From: an uncultured Anaerolineaceae bacterium
GTDB lineage: Bacteria > Chloroflexota > Anaerolineae > Anaerolineales > Anaerolineaceae
Assembly (NCBI GenBank): GCA_937890875.1
Contig: CALAEB010000362.1
Coordinates: 1 to 15,020 of the forward strand
Length of the DNA: 15,020 bases
Direction of reading: 5' to 3'
Notes under the pieces: generated by a model
Told to the model about the DNA's origin: nothing
The model's input: only the letters and a program-made list of their open reading frames with translations
The model's database searches: none
Shown here: piece after piece, positions 1 through 7,680 of the stretch
Layout of the letters: every line of letters starts with the position of its first letter
Position numbering within the stretch: position 1 is the first letter of the stretch
Program-made: the position numbers and the translations under genes

Positions 1-1215
1 GGGGACCTGGACCCCGGCAGGGCAGCCGAATTTGAAGCGCACCTGGCGGCGTGCGATGAATGCCTGGCCGCTTATGTGAAAATCGCCGCCGGGGAGGACA
101 TCCTGCCGGAGCGGGCCGCCGCCATTCGCGCGCCGCGACCCGCGACCCGTGCGATCCTGCACCGGCTGCGTTGGGCCGGACTGACCGCCGCTCTCGTGCT
201 GTTCTTCATCTTGGTCAGCGTCACGCCGCCCGGAAGAACGGCCTGGGCCAGTTTCATCCTGTCACTGGAGAAATTCGGCAACGCACTGAGCGAGACCTTC
301 CAGGTGGATGAAAAGAACAACGGAACGATTGAAACCGTCAACCAAACCGCGGTCGCGGCCAATGGCATTGAAATCAAGATCGACCAGGTATTTGTTGAAA
401 GCGACCAGATCTATATTTCCATGTTTATCGCGTCCGATCGCATCAAGGAAGATTATACGCTGCAGATGGGGCAACAAACCCTCTTCCTGAACGGAGAGGA
501 AACCAATTCATGGTACACCTGGAGAGGGCCTTCGCAGCGGCTCATTCCGGCCGGTATGCACGGGAACGAAACTCCGGTTCTGTCCCTGTTTCTGGTAGGA
601 ACCACAGAGAAGGACTACAGTCATGAGAAAAATCTTTCCATTCGGCTCAGCATCCCCAACTTGTTTGATTACAGTGCTTGGCATAATACAATCGTAGCAG
701 GCCCCTGGGAATTTGACTTCGTGGTGGATGCCACCCAATTAGAACAGCAGACCCGCACCATCGTGCTAAGCGACGTATTCCAGGAAAACGAGCGGATCTA
801 TCAAGTGACCGAACTGCGGATGTCGCCGGTGCGCACGCGCCTCACCGTTGACCGCCTGAATCCGGCACTGTTTTCCGAATGGGTCAATGAAGAGAGCGGC
901 GAAATAGACCGCTTCTATTCCAGCAGCACCAATCTGCAGGGGTTCGTCATCCGCGATGAGAACGGAAACGAAGCCGAACTCAGCCTGATGGAGATGGAGG
1001 ATTATGCCGGAACGAATGAAACGATCCGCTACTATTTCTTCTCGGAACTGGACAGCAATCCATACGAGTGGCTGAGGCAGGTGGACAGTTTGACCGTAAC
1101 GCCGTATGCCTCCAGCCTAAACTTCCGGAAATCGGACATTGAAGGCATCAAAAAGAACCGTGAATTGGAAAGTTTTACCATGCAGGGATTGATAGGAGAA
1201 AATAATGAAAAATAG
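1..1215 (+). CDS. Zinc-finger anti-sigma factor with DUF4179-like ectodomain (5'-partial)
   Basis: The frame is open from the first base, so the true start lies upstream; 404 residues are visible. Residues 14-21 (counting from base 1) form HxxxCxxC (His14, Cys18, Cys21), the end of the ZAS zinc finger with which such proteins bind an ECF sigma factor in the cytoplasm. One membrane helix follows at about residues 59-75, with arginines on its inner side. The remaining ~320 residues should be extracytoplasmic. They start with a segment like the DUF4179 domain of Firmicutes/Chloroflexota anti-sigma factors (GIEIKIDQVFVESDQIYIS near residues 122-140). By family knowledge it would hold a sigma factor until an envelope signal releases it; the sigma gene is presumably just upstream, outside the window. 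Its last codons overlap the next gene by 11 bases, suggesting translational coupling. The anti-sigma role is well supported; the signal is unknown. Confidence 0.85.
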   Translation, partial: GDLDPGRAAEFEAHLAACDECLAAYVKIAAGEDILPERAAAIRAPRPATRAILHRLRWAGLTAALVLFFILVSVTPPGRTAWASFILSLEKFGNALSETFQVDEKNNGTIETVNQTAVAANGIEIKIDQVFVESDQIYISMFIASDRIKEDYTLQMGQQTLFLNGEETNSWYTWRGPSQRLIPAGMHGNETPVLSLFLVGTTEKDYSHEKNLSIRLSIPNLFDYSAWHNTIVAGPWEFDFVVDATQLEQQTRTIVLSDVFQENERIYQVTELRMSPVRTRLTVDRLNPALFSEWVNEESGEIDRFYSSSTNLQGFVIRDENGNEAELSLMEMEDYAGTNETIRYYFFSELDSNPYEWLRQVDSLTVTPYASSLNFRKSDIEGIKKNRELESFTMQGLIGENNEK

Positions 1216-2263
1216 AATCAGATTTAGAACCGCACTTTTGTTAATGATTGCATCCATAGGCGTACTTCCTTCAACCGTATCGGCCGAGAGTAAAATAGAA
1301 GCTTTCCTGAAGGATTTTGAGGCGCTATACACTTGGGAGTATGAGATGAGCGTAGGCATGATCGACTCGGAGAATTCCTACAGCAAACCGGTGCGCATCC
1401 TGAAGACGACGGAAAGCGGCATAAGCGTGATGCTGGACCGGGCGCTGGTCACCGAAGATGAACTGGCGGTCTCGTTTCTGATTAGCGGCGACTTTCCTGA
1501 AAACCTCACAGATGTACAGCTTTATGCCGATATCAACGTTGGCCCGTTGCTGCCGTACCCGCCGGATTCTTTTGAGCTGGTTATCGGTGGAGGGGGAGGC
1601 GGTGGCCCCAAACTGTTGATATTGAATGAAAACCCATTAGTAGTACTGGACACGGCGTCGGTCCCGCTGATGTACGCTGATGGTTATGTCTCCCCGTCCG
1701 ATCCGATCCAGGTACGGGTCCGCGTCGCGGAAATCAGCATCGGTTGGGGAGAATCACAGGTAGACGGCAGTTCCCAGTATTATTACGAAGATGAACCGTT
1801 GGAATTCGAATTTGAAACAGACGGCGCGGAACTGGCAGCCCAAACGAAAACCTTCCAATTAGATCACACATTTGAAATCGATGGGCGCACTTACGAGTTT
1901 CACCGACTGCGTTTCAACCCGATGCAGCTCATCCTGTTCACCGGCGAAATGATATACGCAGGCGAAAAAAACGCACAAGGGACGGTCACAGCCTATTTCG
2001 ACGCGGTCAATTATGTGCAGGCGGATGCGGATGACGGCACGAAGATTTATCTGAGCAGCGTCGTCTCCCCCTACCGAGGATTCACAAAAAAAATTCTGGA
2101 CCCTGAGGCCATCCGCTCGCTCGAACAAACGAAAACAGTAACACTTACGCCTTGCTACTTGCATATGCTGACGGAAGAAAAACTCGGCGGCTATCCACTC
2201 ATCGGCGATCCGGCTTATGACTGCAGCCCGGAGCGCGCAGTCACAGTGACAATCCGGGAATAA
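1205..2263 (+). CDS. Secreted protein resembling the anti-sigma ectodomain, paralogue 1
   Basis: A 352-residue protein of unknown function. A signal peptide (basic start, hydrophobic residues 9-21, likely cut after Ala27 in VSA|ES) implies export. No later membrane helix or lipobox is seen. The mature part lines up by eye with the ectodomain encoded just upstream: SGISVMLDRALVTEDELAVS (residues 71-90) matches GIEIKIDQVFVESDQIYIS, and TKTFQLDHTFEIDGRTYEFH (214-233) and TVTLTPCY (311-318) also have counterparts there. Seven consecutive glycines at residues 128-134 form a flexible loop. Cys317 and Cys340 could form a disulfide outside the cell. The start at 1205 is fixed by AGGAG at 1194-1198, six bases upstream, and overlaps the anti-sigma stop. 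Functions as decoy, ligand binder or structural protein are all speculative. Confidence 0.9.
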   Translation: MKNRIRFRTALLLMIASIGVLPSTVSAESKIEAFLKDFEALYTWEYEMSVGMIDSENSYSKPVRILKTTESGISVMLDRALVTEDELAVSFLISGDFPENLTDVQLYADINVGPLLPYPPDSFELVIGGGGGGGPKLLILNENPLVVLDTASVPLMYADGYVSPSDPIQVRVRVAEISIGWGESQVDGSSQYYYEDEPLEFEFETDGAELAAQTKTFQLDHTFEIDGRTYEFHRLRFNPMQLILFTGEMIYAGEKNAQGTVTAYFDAVNYVQADADDGTKIYLSSVVSPYRGFTKKILDPEAIRSLEQTKTVTLTPCYLHMLTEEKLGGYPLIGDPAYDCSPERAVTVTIRE

Positions 2264-2285
2264 ACCGGGAGCGAAAGGAGAAAAA

Positions 2286-3338
2286 ATGAAACCTCAAACG
2301 ACTTTAGCCATTGCGGTTTTGCTGCTGCTCGCCGGGATAAATCTTTTTCCGGCAGCCGAAAGCGAACAGGAGAATTTTCTGAAAACCTTTGAGGCCGTAT
2401 ATCCCGCCGATATGGGCTGGGTAATCGACTCAACCAACCCCTACGCAAAGCCGGTGCGTATCCTGAAAACGACCGAAAGCGGCATCAGCGTGATGCTGGA
2501 CCGAGCCCTGGTCACAGAGACAGCCCTGGCGCTGTCATTTTTGATCAACGGCGACTTTCCACAGAATCTGACCAGTGTGGACCTGGTTACTGACATCGAC
2601 GCCGGGCCGCTGCTGCCCTACTCGCCGGATTCTTTTGAACCGGTGCTCCGCGCAAAAGGCGGAGGCGTATGGCCGACGCTGCGCCTTTTGAATGAAGATC
2701 CGCCAGTGGCGTTAGAGACAAGAACGGTTTTCTTAATGCGTTACGACGGGTATATCTCCCCATCAGACCCGATCCGGGTCCGCATTCGTATTCCACAAAT
2801 CAGCGTCTGCTGGGAGGATGCCACCGCGGACGGGGTCCCTCAGGAGCAGTGCTATTTCGAAGACGAACCGTTGGATTTCGATTTTGAAACCGACGGCGCG
2901 GACCTGGCAGCGCAAACGAAAACCTTCCAACTGGATCACACCTTTGAAATCGACGGGAAGCCCTACGAATTTCATCGTCTGCGGTTCAACCCGATGGAGC
3001 TCATCCTGTTCACCAGCCCGTCGGAGGAATGGGTAGAACATGAAGACGGCAGCAGTTCTCCAGCGGGGCTTCTCTATGTAGATGCGGTTACGGACGATGG
3101 AACCAACATTGAACTGTCGAGTCACAGCGGCGTTTACCCATACCATGGATTCACCCAAAAAATTCTTGATCCGGAGGTCATCCGCTCGCTGGAACAGACG
3201 AAAACGCTGACGCTGACGCCCTGTTACGTCCCCCGGCCACCGGACGAAGAGAATGATTCGTATTCAATGCCGGAACAGGGCAACCCGGCTTATGACTGCA
3301 GCCCCGAACGCGCGGTCACGGTGAACATCCGGGAATAG
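2286..3338 (+). CDS. Secreted protein resembling the anti-sigma ectodomain, paralogue 2
   Basis: A 350-residue exported protein closely related to the genes on both sides, sharing long identical stretches such as KPVRILKTTESGISVMLDRA and TKTFQLDHTFEIDG. The signal peptide covers residues 1-24 (likely cut FPAA|ES). The glycine loop is reduced to three glycines (125-127). Besides the conserved pair Cys313/Cys338 it has an extra pair, Cys175 and Cys189, absent from the two neighbours, which may make a second disulfide. AAGGAG at 2275-2280 lies five bases before the ATG, and 22 bases separate it from the preceding stop, so it is very likely cotranscribed. The function is not recognised; the similarity is to the extracytoplasmic half of the upstream anti-sigma factor, without the zinc finger or membrane anchor. 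Confidence 0.9.
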   Translation: MKPQTTLAIAVLLLLAGINLFPAAESEQENFLKTFEAVYPADMGWVIDSTNPYAKPVRILKTTESGISVMLDRALVTETALALSFLINGDFPQNLTSVDLVTDIDAGPLLPYSPDSFEPVLRAKGGGVWPTLRLLNEDPPVALETRTVFLMRYDGYISPSDPIRVRIRIPQISVCWEDATADGVPQEQCYFEDEPLDFDFETDGADLAAQTKTFQLDHTFEIDGKPYEFHRLRFNPMELILFTSPSEEWVEHEDGSSSPAGLLYVDAVTDDGTNIELSSHSGVYPYHGFTQKILDPEVIRSLEQTKTLTLTPCYVPRPPDEENDSYSMPEQGNPAYDCSPERAVTVNIRE

Positions 3339-3361
3339 TCATGATATAAAAGGAGAATTCA

Positions 3362-4399
3362 ATGAAAAATCGAACCGTTTGGATGATCGCGCTTGTGCTG
3401 ATGATCGCGGCGATAGCGCTCCCCGCTGCCGCGGCAGCCGAAAGCGACAGAGAAACTTTTTTGGAGAATTTCGAAGCGGTCTACCCGGCCAACATCGGCG
3501 GGGTGATCGACTCGGCCAACCCATACACAAAATCGGTGAGGATCGTGAAGACAACCCAAAGCGGCATCAGCGTGATGCTGGACAAAGTGTTGGTCACGGA
3601 GGATGAACTGGCGGTGTCGTTTCTCATCAGCGGCGACTTTCCGGAAAACCTCTTTGATGTTCATCTTTACACCGACATCAATGTCAGCCCATTGGTACCC
3701 TATCCGCCGGAATTATCGTTTGAGCCCCAGCGTGGCGGGGGCGGAGGCGATCCTGTGTATGTGCGCGTTGTGAACGAGAATCCGCTGGTCGCGTTGGATA
3801 CGGCAACGATCGCATTGATGTACGATGAGGGTTATGTCTCAGCAGCCGATCCTATCCGGGTGCACATCCGCATCCCGCAAATTGACATCGGCTGGGATTA
3901 TTCGGAAGAAGAAGGCAACGCACAGTATTACCATGAAGACGAAGTTCTGGAATTCGAATTTGAGACAGACGGCGCGGAATTAGCCGCGCAGACCAAAACC
4001 TTCGACCTGGACCATACCTTTGAAATCGACGGAAAAACTTACGAGTTTCACCGTCTTCATTTCAACCCGATGCAACTTATATTGTTCACCGGTGAAATGA
4101 GCTCCGGCTTTAGCTGGGAATATACAGAAGGTGTGCGCTATGTGATCGCGGCTACGGACGACGGGAATAAAATTAATCTGAATGCTGTCGAAGCCGCCGA
4201 TTGTCCTTATCGCGGATTCAGAGCCAAGATCCTTGATCCGGAAGTCATTCGCTCGCTTGAACGGACGAAAACGCTGACGCTGACACCCTGTTACCTGCCT
4301 GATCAGACAAACGAAGACCCGAATTCTTATCCGCTGTGGGAGAATCCGGCAATGGATTGCAGCCCGGAACGCGCAGTCACGGTGAACATCCAAGAATAA
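3362..4399 (+). CDS. Secreted protein resembling the anti-sigma ectodomain, paralogue 3
   Basis: A 345-residue exported protein, third of the tandem set. Its start (MKNR) resembles that of paralogue 1. The signal peptide ends around Ala26 (AAA|ES). It keeps the DUF4179-like block (SGISVMLDKVLVTEDELAVS, about 67-86), the TKTFDLDHTFEIDG block (211-224), and Cys310/Cys333, with one more cysteine at 281. Five glycines sit at 125-129, in the same place as the longer glycine loop of paralogue 1. AAGGAG at 3350-3355 is six bases before the ATG, and the gap from the previous stop is 23 bases. No clear intrinsic terminator with a T-tract follows; instead two T-less hairpins lie downstream. No biochemical function can be assigned. 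Confidence 0.9.
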   Translation: MKNRTVWMIALVLMIAAIALPAAAAAESDRETFLENFEAVYPANIGGVIDSANPYTKSVRIVKTTQSGISVMLDKVLVTEDELAVSFLISGDFPENLFDVHLYTDINVSPLVPYPPELSFEPQRGGGGGDPVYVRVVNENPLVALDTATIALMYDEGYVSAADPIRVHIRIPQIDIGWDYSEEEGNAQYYHEDEVLEFEFETDGAELAAQTKTFDLDHTFEIDGKTYEFHRLHFNPMQLILFTGEMSSGFSWEYTEGVRYVIAATDDGNKINLNAVEAADCPYRGFRAKILDPEVIRSLERTKTLTLTPCYLPDQTNEDPNSYPLWENPAMDCSPERAVTVNIQE

Positions 4400-4432
4400 A
4401 TATGATCCGGGTGCCAGCGGATCAGGCGTTGT

Positions 4433-4461
4433 GTCAGGGCAACCGCAAAGGTAGCCCTGAC
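4433..4461. repeat. Short palindromic repeat, copy 1
   Basis: The arms GTCAGGGC (4433-4440) and GCCCTGAC (4454-4461) are perfectly complementary. An A/A mismatch and then ACC/GGT pairs follow inward to a GCAAA loop. No T-tract follows, so it is not a standard terminator. It aligns without gaps to the 29-base hairpin at 4504-4532 (22 of 29 bases identical). Possibly a REP-like interspersed palindrome. Confidence 0.7.
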
Positions 4462-4503
4462 TGCAATTGCTCACGCCATTGCACAAACATCGTTACAGAT
4501 TGG

Positions 4504-4532
4504 GTAAGGGCAGCCACGAAGGCTGCCCTTAC
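4504..4532. repeat. Short palindromic repeat, copy 2
   Basis: A perfect 12-bp inverted repeat (4504-4515 with 4521-4532) around an ACGAA loop. It lacks a T-tract. Relative to copy 1, paired positions have changed together (C-G to A-T near the base, A-T to G-C within the stem), so pairing is preserved while sequence changes. Confidence 0.75.
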
Positions 4533-4614
4533 TGTTGCTACATAAACCCACTCAAATCTGGCATCCTCTTGGCGCTTGCGTATGGCAACGGCCTTCTATG
4601 CCGATTTTCTTTGT

Positions 4615-4620
4615 TATAAT
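4615..4620 (+). promoter_or_regulatory. Probable efp promoter -10 box
   Basis: A perfect TATAAT lies about 110 bases before the efp ATG. No good -35 hexamer sits at 16-18 bases upstream, so only the -10 is assigned. Confidence 0.55.
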
Positions 4621-4730
4621 AGTGTCAAAGGTTTATTCACAATGCTGGTGACGTATTGGCGCAGAAGGTCGAACGGTTTTCAGCTTTTTTGTGAAAATCA
4701 AAGTTTTTAAATAAGGAATGAGAGTCACAT

Positions 4731-5288
4731 ATGATTGATGTCAATGAACTGAGAAAAGGTGTCACCTTCGAATTAGACGGCAACCTGTTAAAAGTATTAG
4801 AGTATGAACATAACAAAACCGGCCGCGGCAATGCCAGCATCCGCATCAAAGCCAGAAATTTGCGGACAGGCGCCACATTTGAACGCACCTTCAACTCCGG
4901 CAACCGTATACAGGACGTACGGCTGGACTTCCAAAACGTACAATTTTTATACGGCGACAGCGATTTTTTCTATTTCATGAACAATGAAACTTTTGAACAG
5001 CCGGCAGTAAAGGCCGACATCATGCGGGAATCCGCTCCGTTCCTTAAGGAAGGCACCGAGGTCAAACTGACGTATTATCATGATGAAATCATCGATGTGG
5101 AACTCCCGCTGAGCGTTGACCTGAAAGTAACCCAGGCAGACATTGCCGTCCGCGGGGACACGGCCACCGGCGTTACCAAGCAGGTGACGGTTGAAACCGG
5201 CGCAAAAGTAATGGTGCCGAACTTCGTTTCAGAAGGCGACACCATCCGGGTCAACACAGCCACCGGAGAATACCTCACCAGAGTATAA
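4731..5288 (+). CDS. efp: Translation elongation factor P
   Basis: A 185-residue protein of the usual EF-P length. It binds between the ribosomal P and E sites and helps peptide-bond formation at polyproline stretches. All three EF-P domains are recognisable: the KOW-like N-terminal domain (LRKGVTFELDGNLLKVLEYE), the central OB domain with the family block YFMNNETFEQ (residues ~82-91), and the C-terminal OB domain ending GDTIRVNTATGEYLTRV. The loop residue that is a modified lysine in many bacteria is Arg32 here (HNKTGRGNA, residues 27-35). The start is set by AAGGAA at 4713-4718 ahead of ATG 4731. The gene has its own -10 box and terminator, so it is probably monocistronic. Identification is secure; whether Arg32 is modified cannot be told. 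Confidence 0.97.
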   Translation: MIDVNELRKGVTFELDGNLLKVLEYEHNKTGRGNASIRIKARNLRTGATFERTFNSGNRIQDVRLDFQNVQFLYGDSDFFYFMNNETFEQPAVKADIMRESAPFLKEGTEVKLTYYHDEIIDVELPLSVDLKVTQADIAVRGDTATGVTKQVTVETGAKVMVPNFVSEGDTIRVNTATGEYLTRV

Positions 5289-5307
5289 TATCTTTGCCTG
5301 AAGACTC

Positions 5308-5334
5308 AAAACGGCAGAAATACTGCCGTTTTTT
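5308..5334 (+). terminator. Intrinsic terminator of efp
   Basis: A 10-bp stem (5308-5317 with 5323-5332) closes a loop of AAATA, and T bases run from 5329 to 5334. It starts 20 bases after the efp stop. Confidence 0.93.
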
Positions 5335-5393
5335 CTTATTAACTGCTTTAAAGATAAAATAAACAATAGAAATTTATTAATAATTGCCAGTCA

Positions 5394-5423
5394 TTCACAT
5401 TCTCTGGAAACCGTTGGTATAAT
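5394..5423 (+). promoter_or_regulatory. Probable ftsH promoter
   Basis: TTCACA (5394-5399) and a perfect TATAAT (5418-5423) are separated by 18 bases. This would give a leader of about 20 bases before the ftsH GTG, consistent with transcription independent of efp. Confidence 0.75.
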
Positions 5424-5450
5424 CTTAACACATCATGGAGGGATTATTAC

Positions 5451-7319
5451 GTGAAACAACGAGGACAAACAAACTTTGTTTATTTACTCTTACTGGTCGG
5501 GATCATATCGCTGCTGTTATATTCTTACACCGGAGATCGGTCCTCCAATGAGATTATATCCGTCAATCAACTGGCTGACCAGATAAAAGAAGGCAATGTA
5601 TCCAGAATCCTTGCTGATAGTACAAACCTGACGATTTATTTCAAGGACAAATCCACTGCAAAGACAGTGATTGAAGGAAATGCTTCCCTTCTGGAACAAC
5701 TGTCCCTGTTGGGAGTCACACCGGAACAGCTTTCTTCCAAAAATATTGAGCTCTCCATCAAACCGGAGTCCAGCTGGCCTTGGCTTTTTTCACTGTTAAG
5801 TTATCTTTTCCCGGTAATTTTCCTGATCGGAGCGATGTATTTTATCTTCCGTCAGACGCAGGGAGGAAACAATTCGGCGCTCAGTTTTGGAAAATCGAAA
5901 GCAAAGATGTTTGAAGGGGATCATCCGACAGTTACGTTCGCGGATGTGGCCGGTGTTGATGAGTCCAAAGAGGAACTTCAGGAAATTGTCGAATTTTTGC
6001 GCGAGCCGCAAAAATTTACCAGCCTGGGAGCGCGCATTCCGAAAGGGGTGCTTTTGGTCGGATCCCCCGGCACGGGGAAAACATTGCTGGCCAAAGCGGT
6101 TTCCGGCGAAGCCGGTGTTCCTTTCTTCTCAATCAGCGGTTCTGAATTCGTCGAAATGTTCGTCGGCGTCGGCGCAAGCCGTGTCCGCGATCTGTTTGAA
6201 CAGGCAAAAAAGAACAGTCCCTGTATCATTTTTATAGACGAAATTGATGCCGTCGGGCGCCAGCGCGGCGCCGGACTGGGCGGAAGTCACGATGAACGGG
6301 AACAGACACTGAACCAGATGCTGGTCGAGATGGACGGGTTCGATACCGACACCAACATCATCATTATGGCGGCGACCAACCGCCCGGATATTCTGGACCC
6401 CGCTTTGATGCGCCCCGGACGTTTTGACCGGCAGGTCGTGCTGGACCGCCCGGATGTGATCGGACGGGAAGCGATCCTCAAAGTGCATTCCAAAGGCAAA
6501 CCGCTGGATACCGACGTGGATCTGACTGCGCTGGCCCGCGCCACACCGGGTTTTGTCGGCGCTGACCTTGAGAATCTGATGAATGAAGCCGCGATCCTGG
6601 CGGCCAGAAAAAATAAATCCAGCATCGGAAAAGCCGATCTGGAAGAGGCTGTCGAACGGGTGATCGCCGGTCCGCAAAAGAAAAGCCGGATCCTCAGCGA
6701 ACGTGAAAAACGCATCATTGCCTATCATGAGGCAGGCCATGCCATGATCATGAATGTCATCCCGGAAAGTGATCCGGTTCATAAAGTGACGATCATCGGG
6801 CGCGGGTCGGCCGGCGGGTACACCATGCACCTGCCGATGGAAGATCGGGTGCTGATGTCCAAGCGGCAGATCAAAGCCGAAATGGTCAGTTTGCTGGGCG
6901 GGCGCTCCGCCGAAGAATTGATGTTCGACGATATCACGTCCGGCGCGTCCAACGATATCGAACGGGTCACCCAGCTTGCGCGCGCAATGGTCACCCGGCT
7001 CGGCATGAGCGAAAACATGGGACCGATCGTTTATGGCAAGAAGGAAGAGATGATCTTCCTCGGACGGGAAATTTCGGAACAACGCGACTATTCGGAATCT
7101 GTGGCGGAAAACATCGATACGGAAGTCCGCCGGCTCGTCAAAGATTCTTACGATAAAGCCAAAGAAATTCTCAACCAGTATCGTGATAAACTGGATCTGG
7201 TTGCGCAGAAACTGATCGAGGTGGAAACGTTGTCCAAAGAGGAATTCGAGATACTGTTCCCGCCGCCAAACGGGAAGACATCCTCGACCCCGAATTACGT
7301 CGGCGAGCCCGCCGTATAA
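5451..7319 (+). CDS. ftsH: ATP-dependent zinc metalloprotease FtsH
   Basis: A 622-residue membrane-anchored AAA+ protease that extracts and degrades damaged or regulatory membrane and cytosolic proteins as a hexamer. Two membrane helices (residues ~9-25 and ~111-133) flank a short extracytoplasmic domain. The AAA domain has Walker A GSPGTGKT (204-211), Walker B with FIDEID (261-266), the pore segment MFVGVGA (236-242) and the second region of homology with arginine fingers near Arg321/Arg324. The protease domain has the zinc motif HEAGH (426-430) and the third ligand Asp502 in GASND. Length and domain order are those of ordinary FtsH. The start is GTG, chosen because GGAGG at 5437-5441 lies nine bases upstream. 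It has its own promoter and terminator. Function is certain; specific substrates are not. Confidence 0.98.
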   Translation: MKQRGQTNFVYLLLLVGIISLLLYSYTGDRSSNEIISVNQLADQIKEGNVSRILADSTNLTIYFKDKSTAKTVIEGNASLLEQLSLLGVTPEQLSSKNIELSIKPESSWPWLFSLLSYLFPVIFLIGAMYFIFRQTQGGNNSALSFGKSKAKMFEGDHPTVTFADVAGVDESKEELQEIVEFLREPQKFTSLGARIPKGVLLVGSPGTGKTLLAKAVSGEAGVPFFSISGSEFVEMFVGVGASRVRDLFEQAKKNSPCIIFIDEIDAVGRQRGAGLGGSHDEREQTLNQMLVEMDGFDTDTNIIIMAATNRPDILDPALMRPGRFDRQVVLDRPDVIGREAILKVHSKGKPLDTDVDLTALARATPGFVGADLENLMNEAAILAARKNKSSIGKADLEEAVERVIAGPQKKSRILSEREKRIIAYHEAGHAMIMNVIPESDPVHKVTIIGRGSAGGYTMHLPMEDRVLMSKRQIKAEMVSLLGGRSAEELMFDDITSGASNDIERVTQLARAMVTRLGMSENMGPIVYGKKEEMIFLGREISEQRDYSESVAENIDTEVRRLVKDSYDKAKEILNQYRDKLDLVAQKLIEVETLSKEEFEILFPPPNGKTSSTPNYVGEPAV

Positions 7320-7332
7320 AGGAAAATGATCG

Positions 7333-7368
7333 AAAGGCCGTCAATTTTCTCCTTGACGGCCTTTTTTT
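7333..7368 (+). terminator. Intrinsic terminator of ftsH
   Basis: A perfect 12-bp stem (7333-7344 with 7353-7364) with an 8-base loop, running into seven T at 7362-7368. It begins 14 bases after the ftsH stop. Confidence 0.96.
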
Positions 7369-7441
7369 GTCTCGCCGGGCAGAAGAAAATGAACAAAACG
7401 GTTCGTCTTTTTATGCCATTCAGAACTGATCCTTATAATGC

Positions 7442-7539
7442 CGAATTGTTGGTTATCGGGAAGAGAAATCCGGAATAGAGAGGATCAGTTCGAATAACAG
7501 CAAAAAGATTTTTCAAAATTCGATTTGCTGGTTATCGAG
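7442..7539. repeat. Imperfect 19-base direct repeat
   Basis: The segments 7442-7460 and 7521-7539 match at 16 of 19 bases, sharing the core TGGTTATCG. They are 79 bases apart, start to start. Copy 1 lies inside the loop of the inverted repeat 7423-7433/7481-7491. They could be paired regulator binding sites; no regulator is implied by the sequence. Confidence 0.5.
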
Positions 7540-7546
7540 GCAGAAA

Positions 7547-7577
7547 TTTACAATTTCACCGCCATATGCTGTATAAT
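7547..7577 (+). promoter_or_regulatory. Possible promoter for the leader of the M28 gene
   Basis: TTTACA (7547-7552) and perfect TATAAT (7572-7577) are spaced by 19 bases, longer than optimal. Transcription from here would pass through the hairpin region and reach the M28 gene with a ~290-base leader. Confidence 0.4.
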
Positions 7578-7598
7578 TTTGTCGGCTGGTCATTCCCG

Positions 7599-7680
7599 CA
7601 GCCGCGATGCGGCTGTCTTTTCCCCTGTTGTCATATTTTCCCGGCGGAGGGCCGGAATAGACAACGGAGGAAAAGACAGC
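7599..7680 (+). promoter_or_regulatory. Overlapping alternative hairpins, possible structured leader
   Basis: A small hairpin pairs CAGCCGC (7599-7605) with GCGGCTG (7609-7615). A longer one pairs 7612-7632 with 7660-7680 (19 of 21 positions complementary, the other two as wobble or mismatch), with an inner CCGGC/GCCGG stem (7641-7645, 7651-7655). They share bases 7612-7615, so the two stems compete. No known riboswitch or T-box motif is recognised. Confidence 0.5.

Larger units (their letters stand above)
4400..4730. other. Intergenic region between secreted-protein array and efp
   Basis: No convincing coding frame is present; short frames crossing it have no ribosome binding site or recognisable product. 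It holds two related 29-base hairpins (4433-4461, 4504-4532), a -10 box at 4615-4620, and the efp leader with its ribosome binding site at 4713-4718. Confidence 0.7.

Noticed and set aside
4433..4532. CRISPR-like repeat pair
   Set aside because: Only two copies, each internally palindromic, and no cas gene; better described as interspersed palindromes.
6129..7082. A 317-codon frame on the minus strand inside ftsH
   Set aside because: It is antisense to a certain gene whose protein is conserved along its length; the translation has no recognisable domain and no ribosome binding site supports it.
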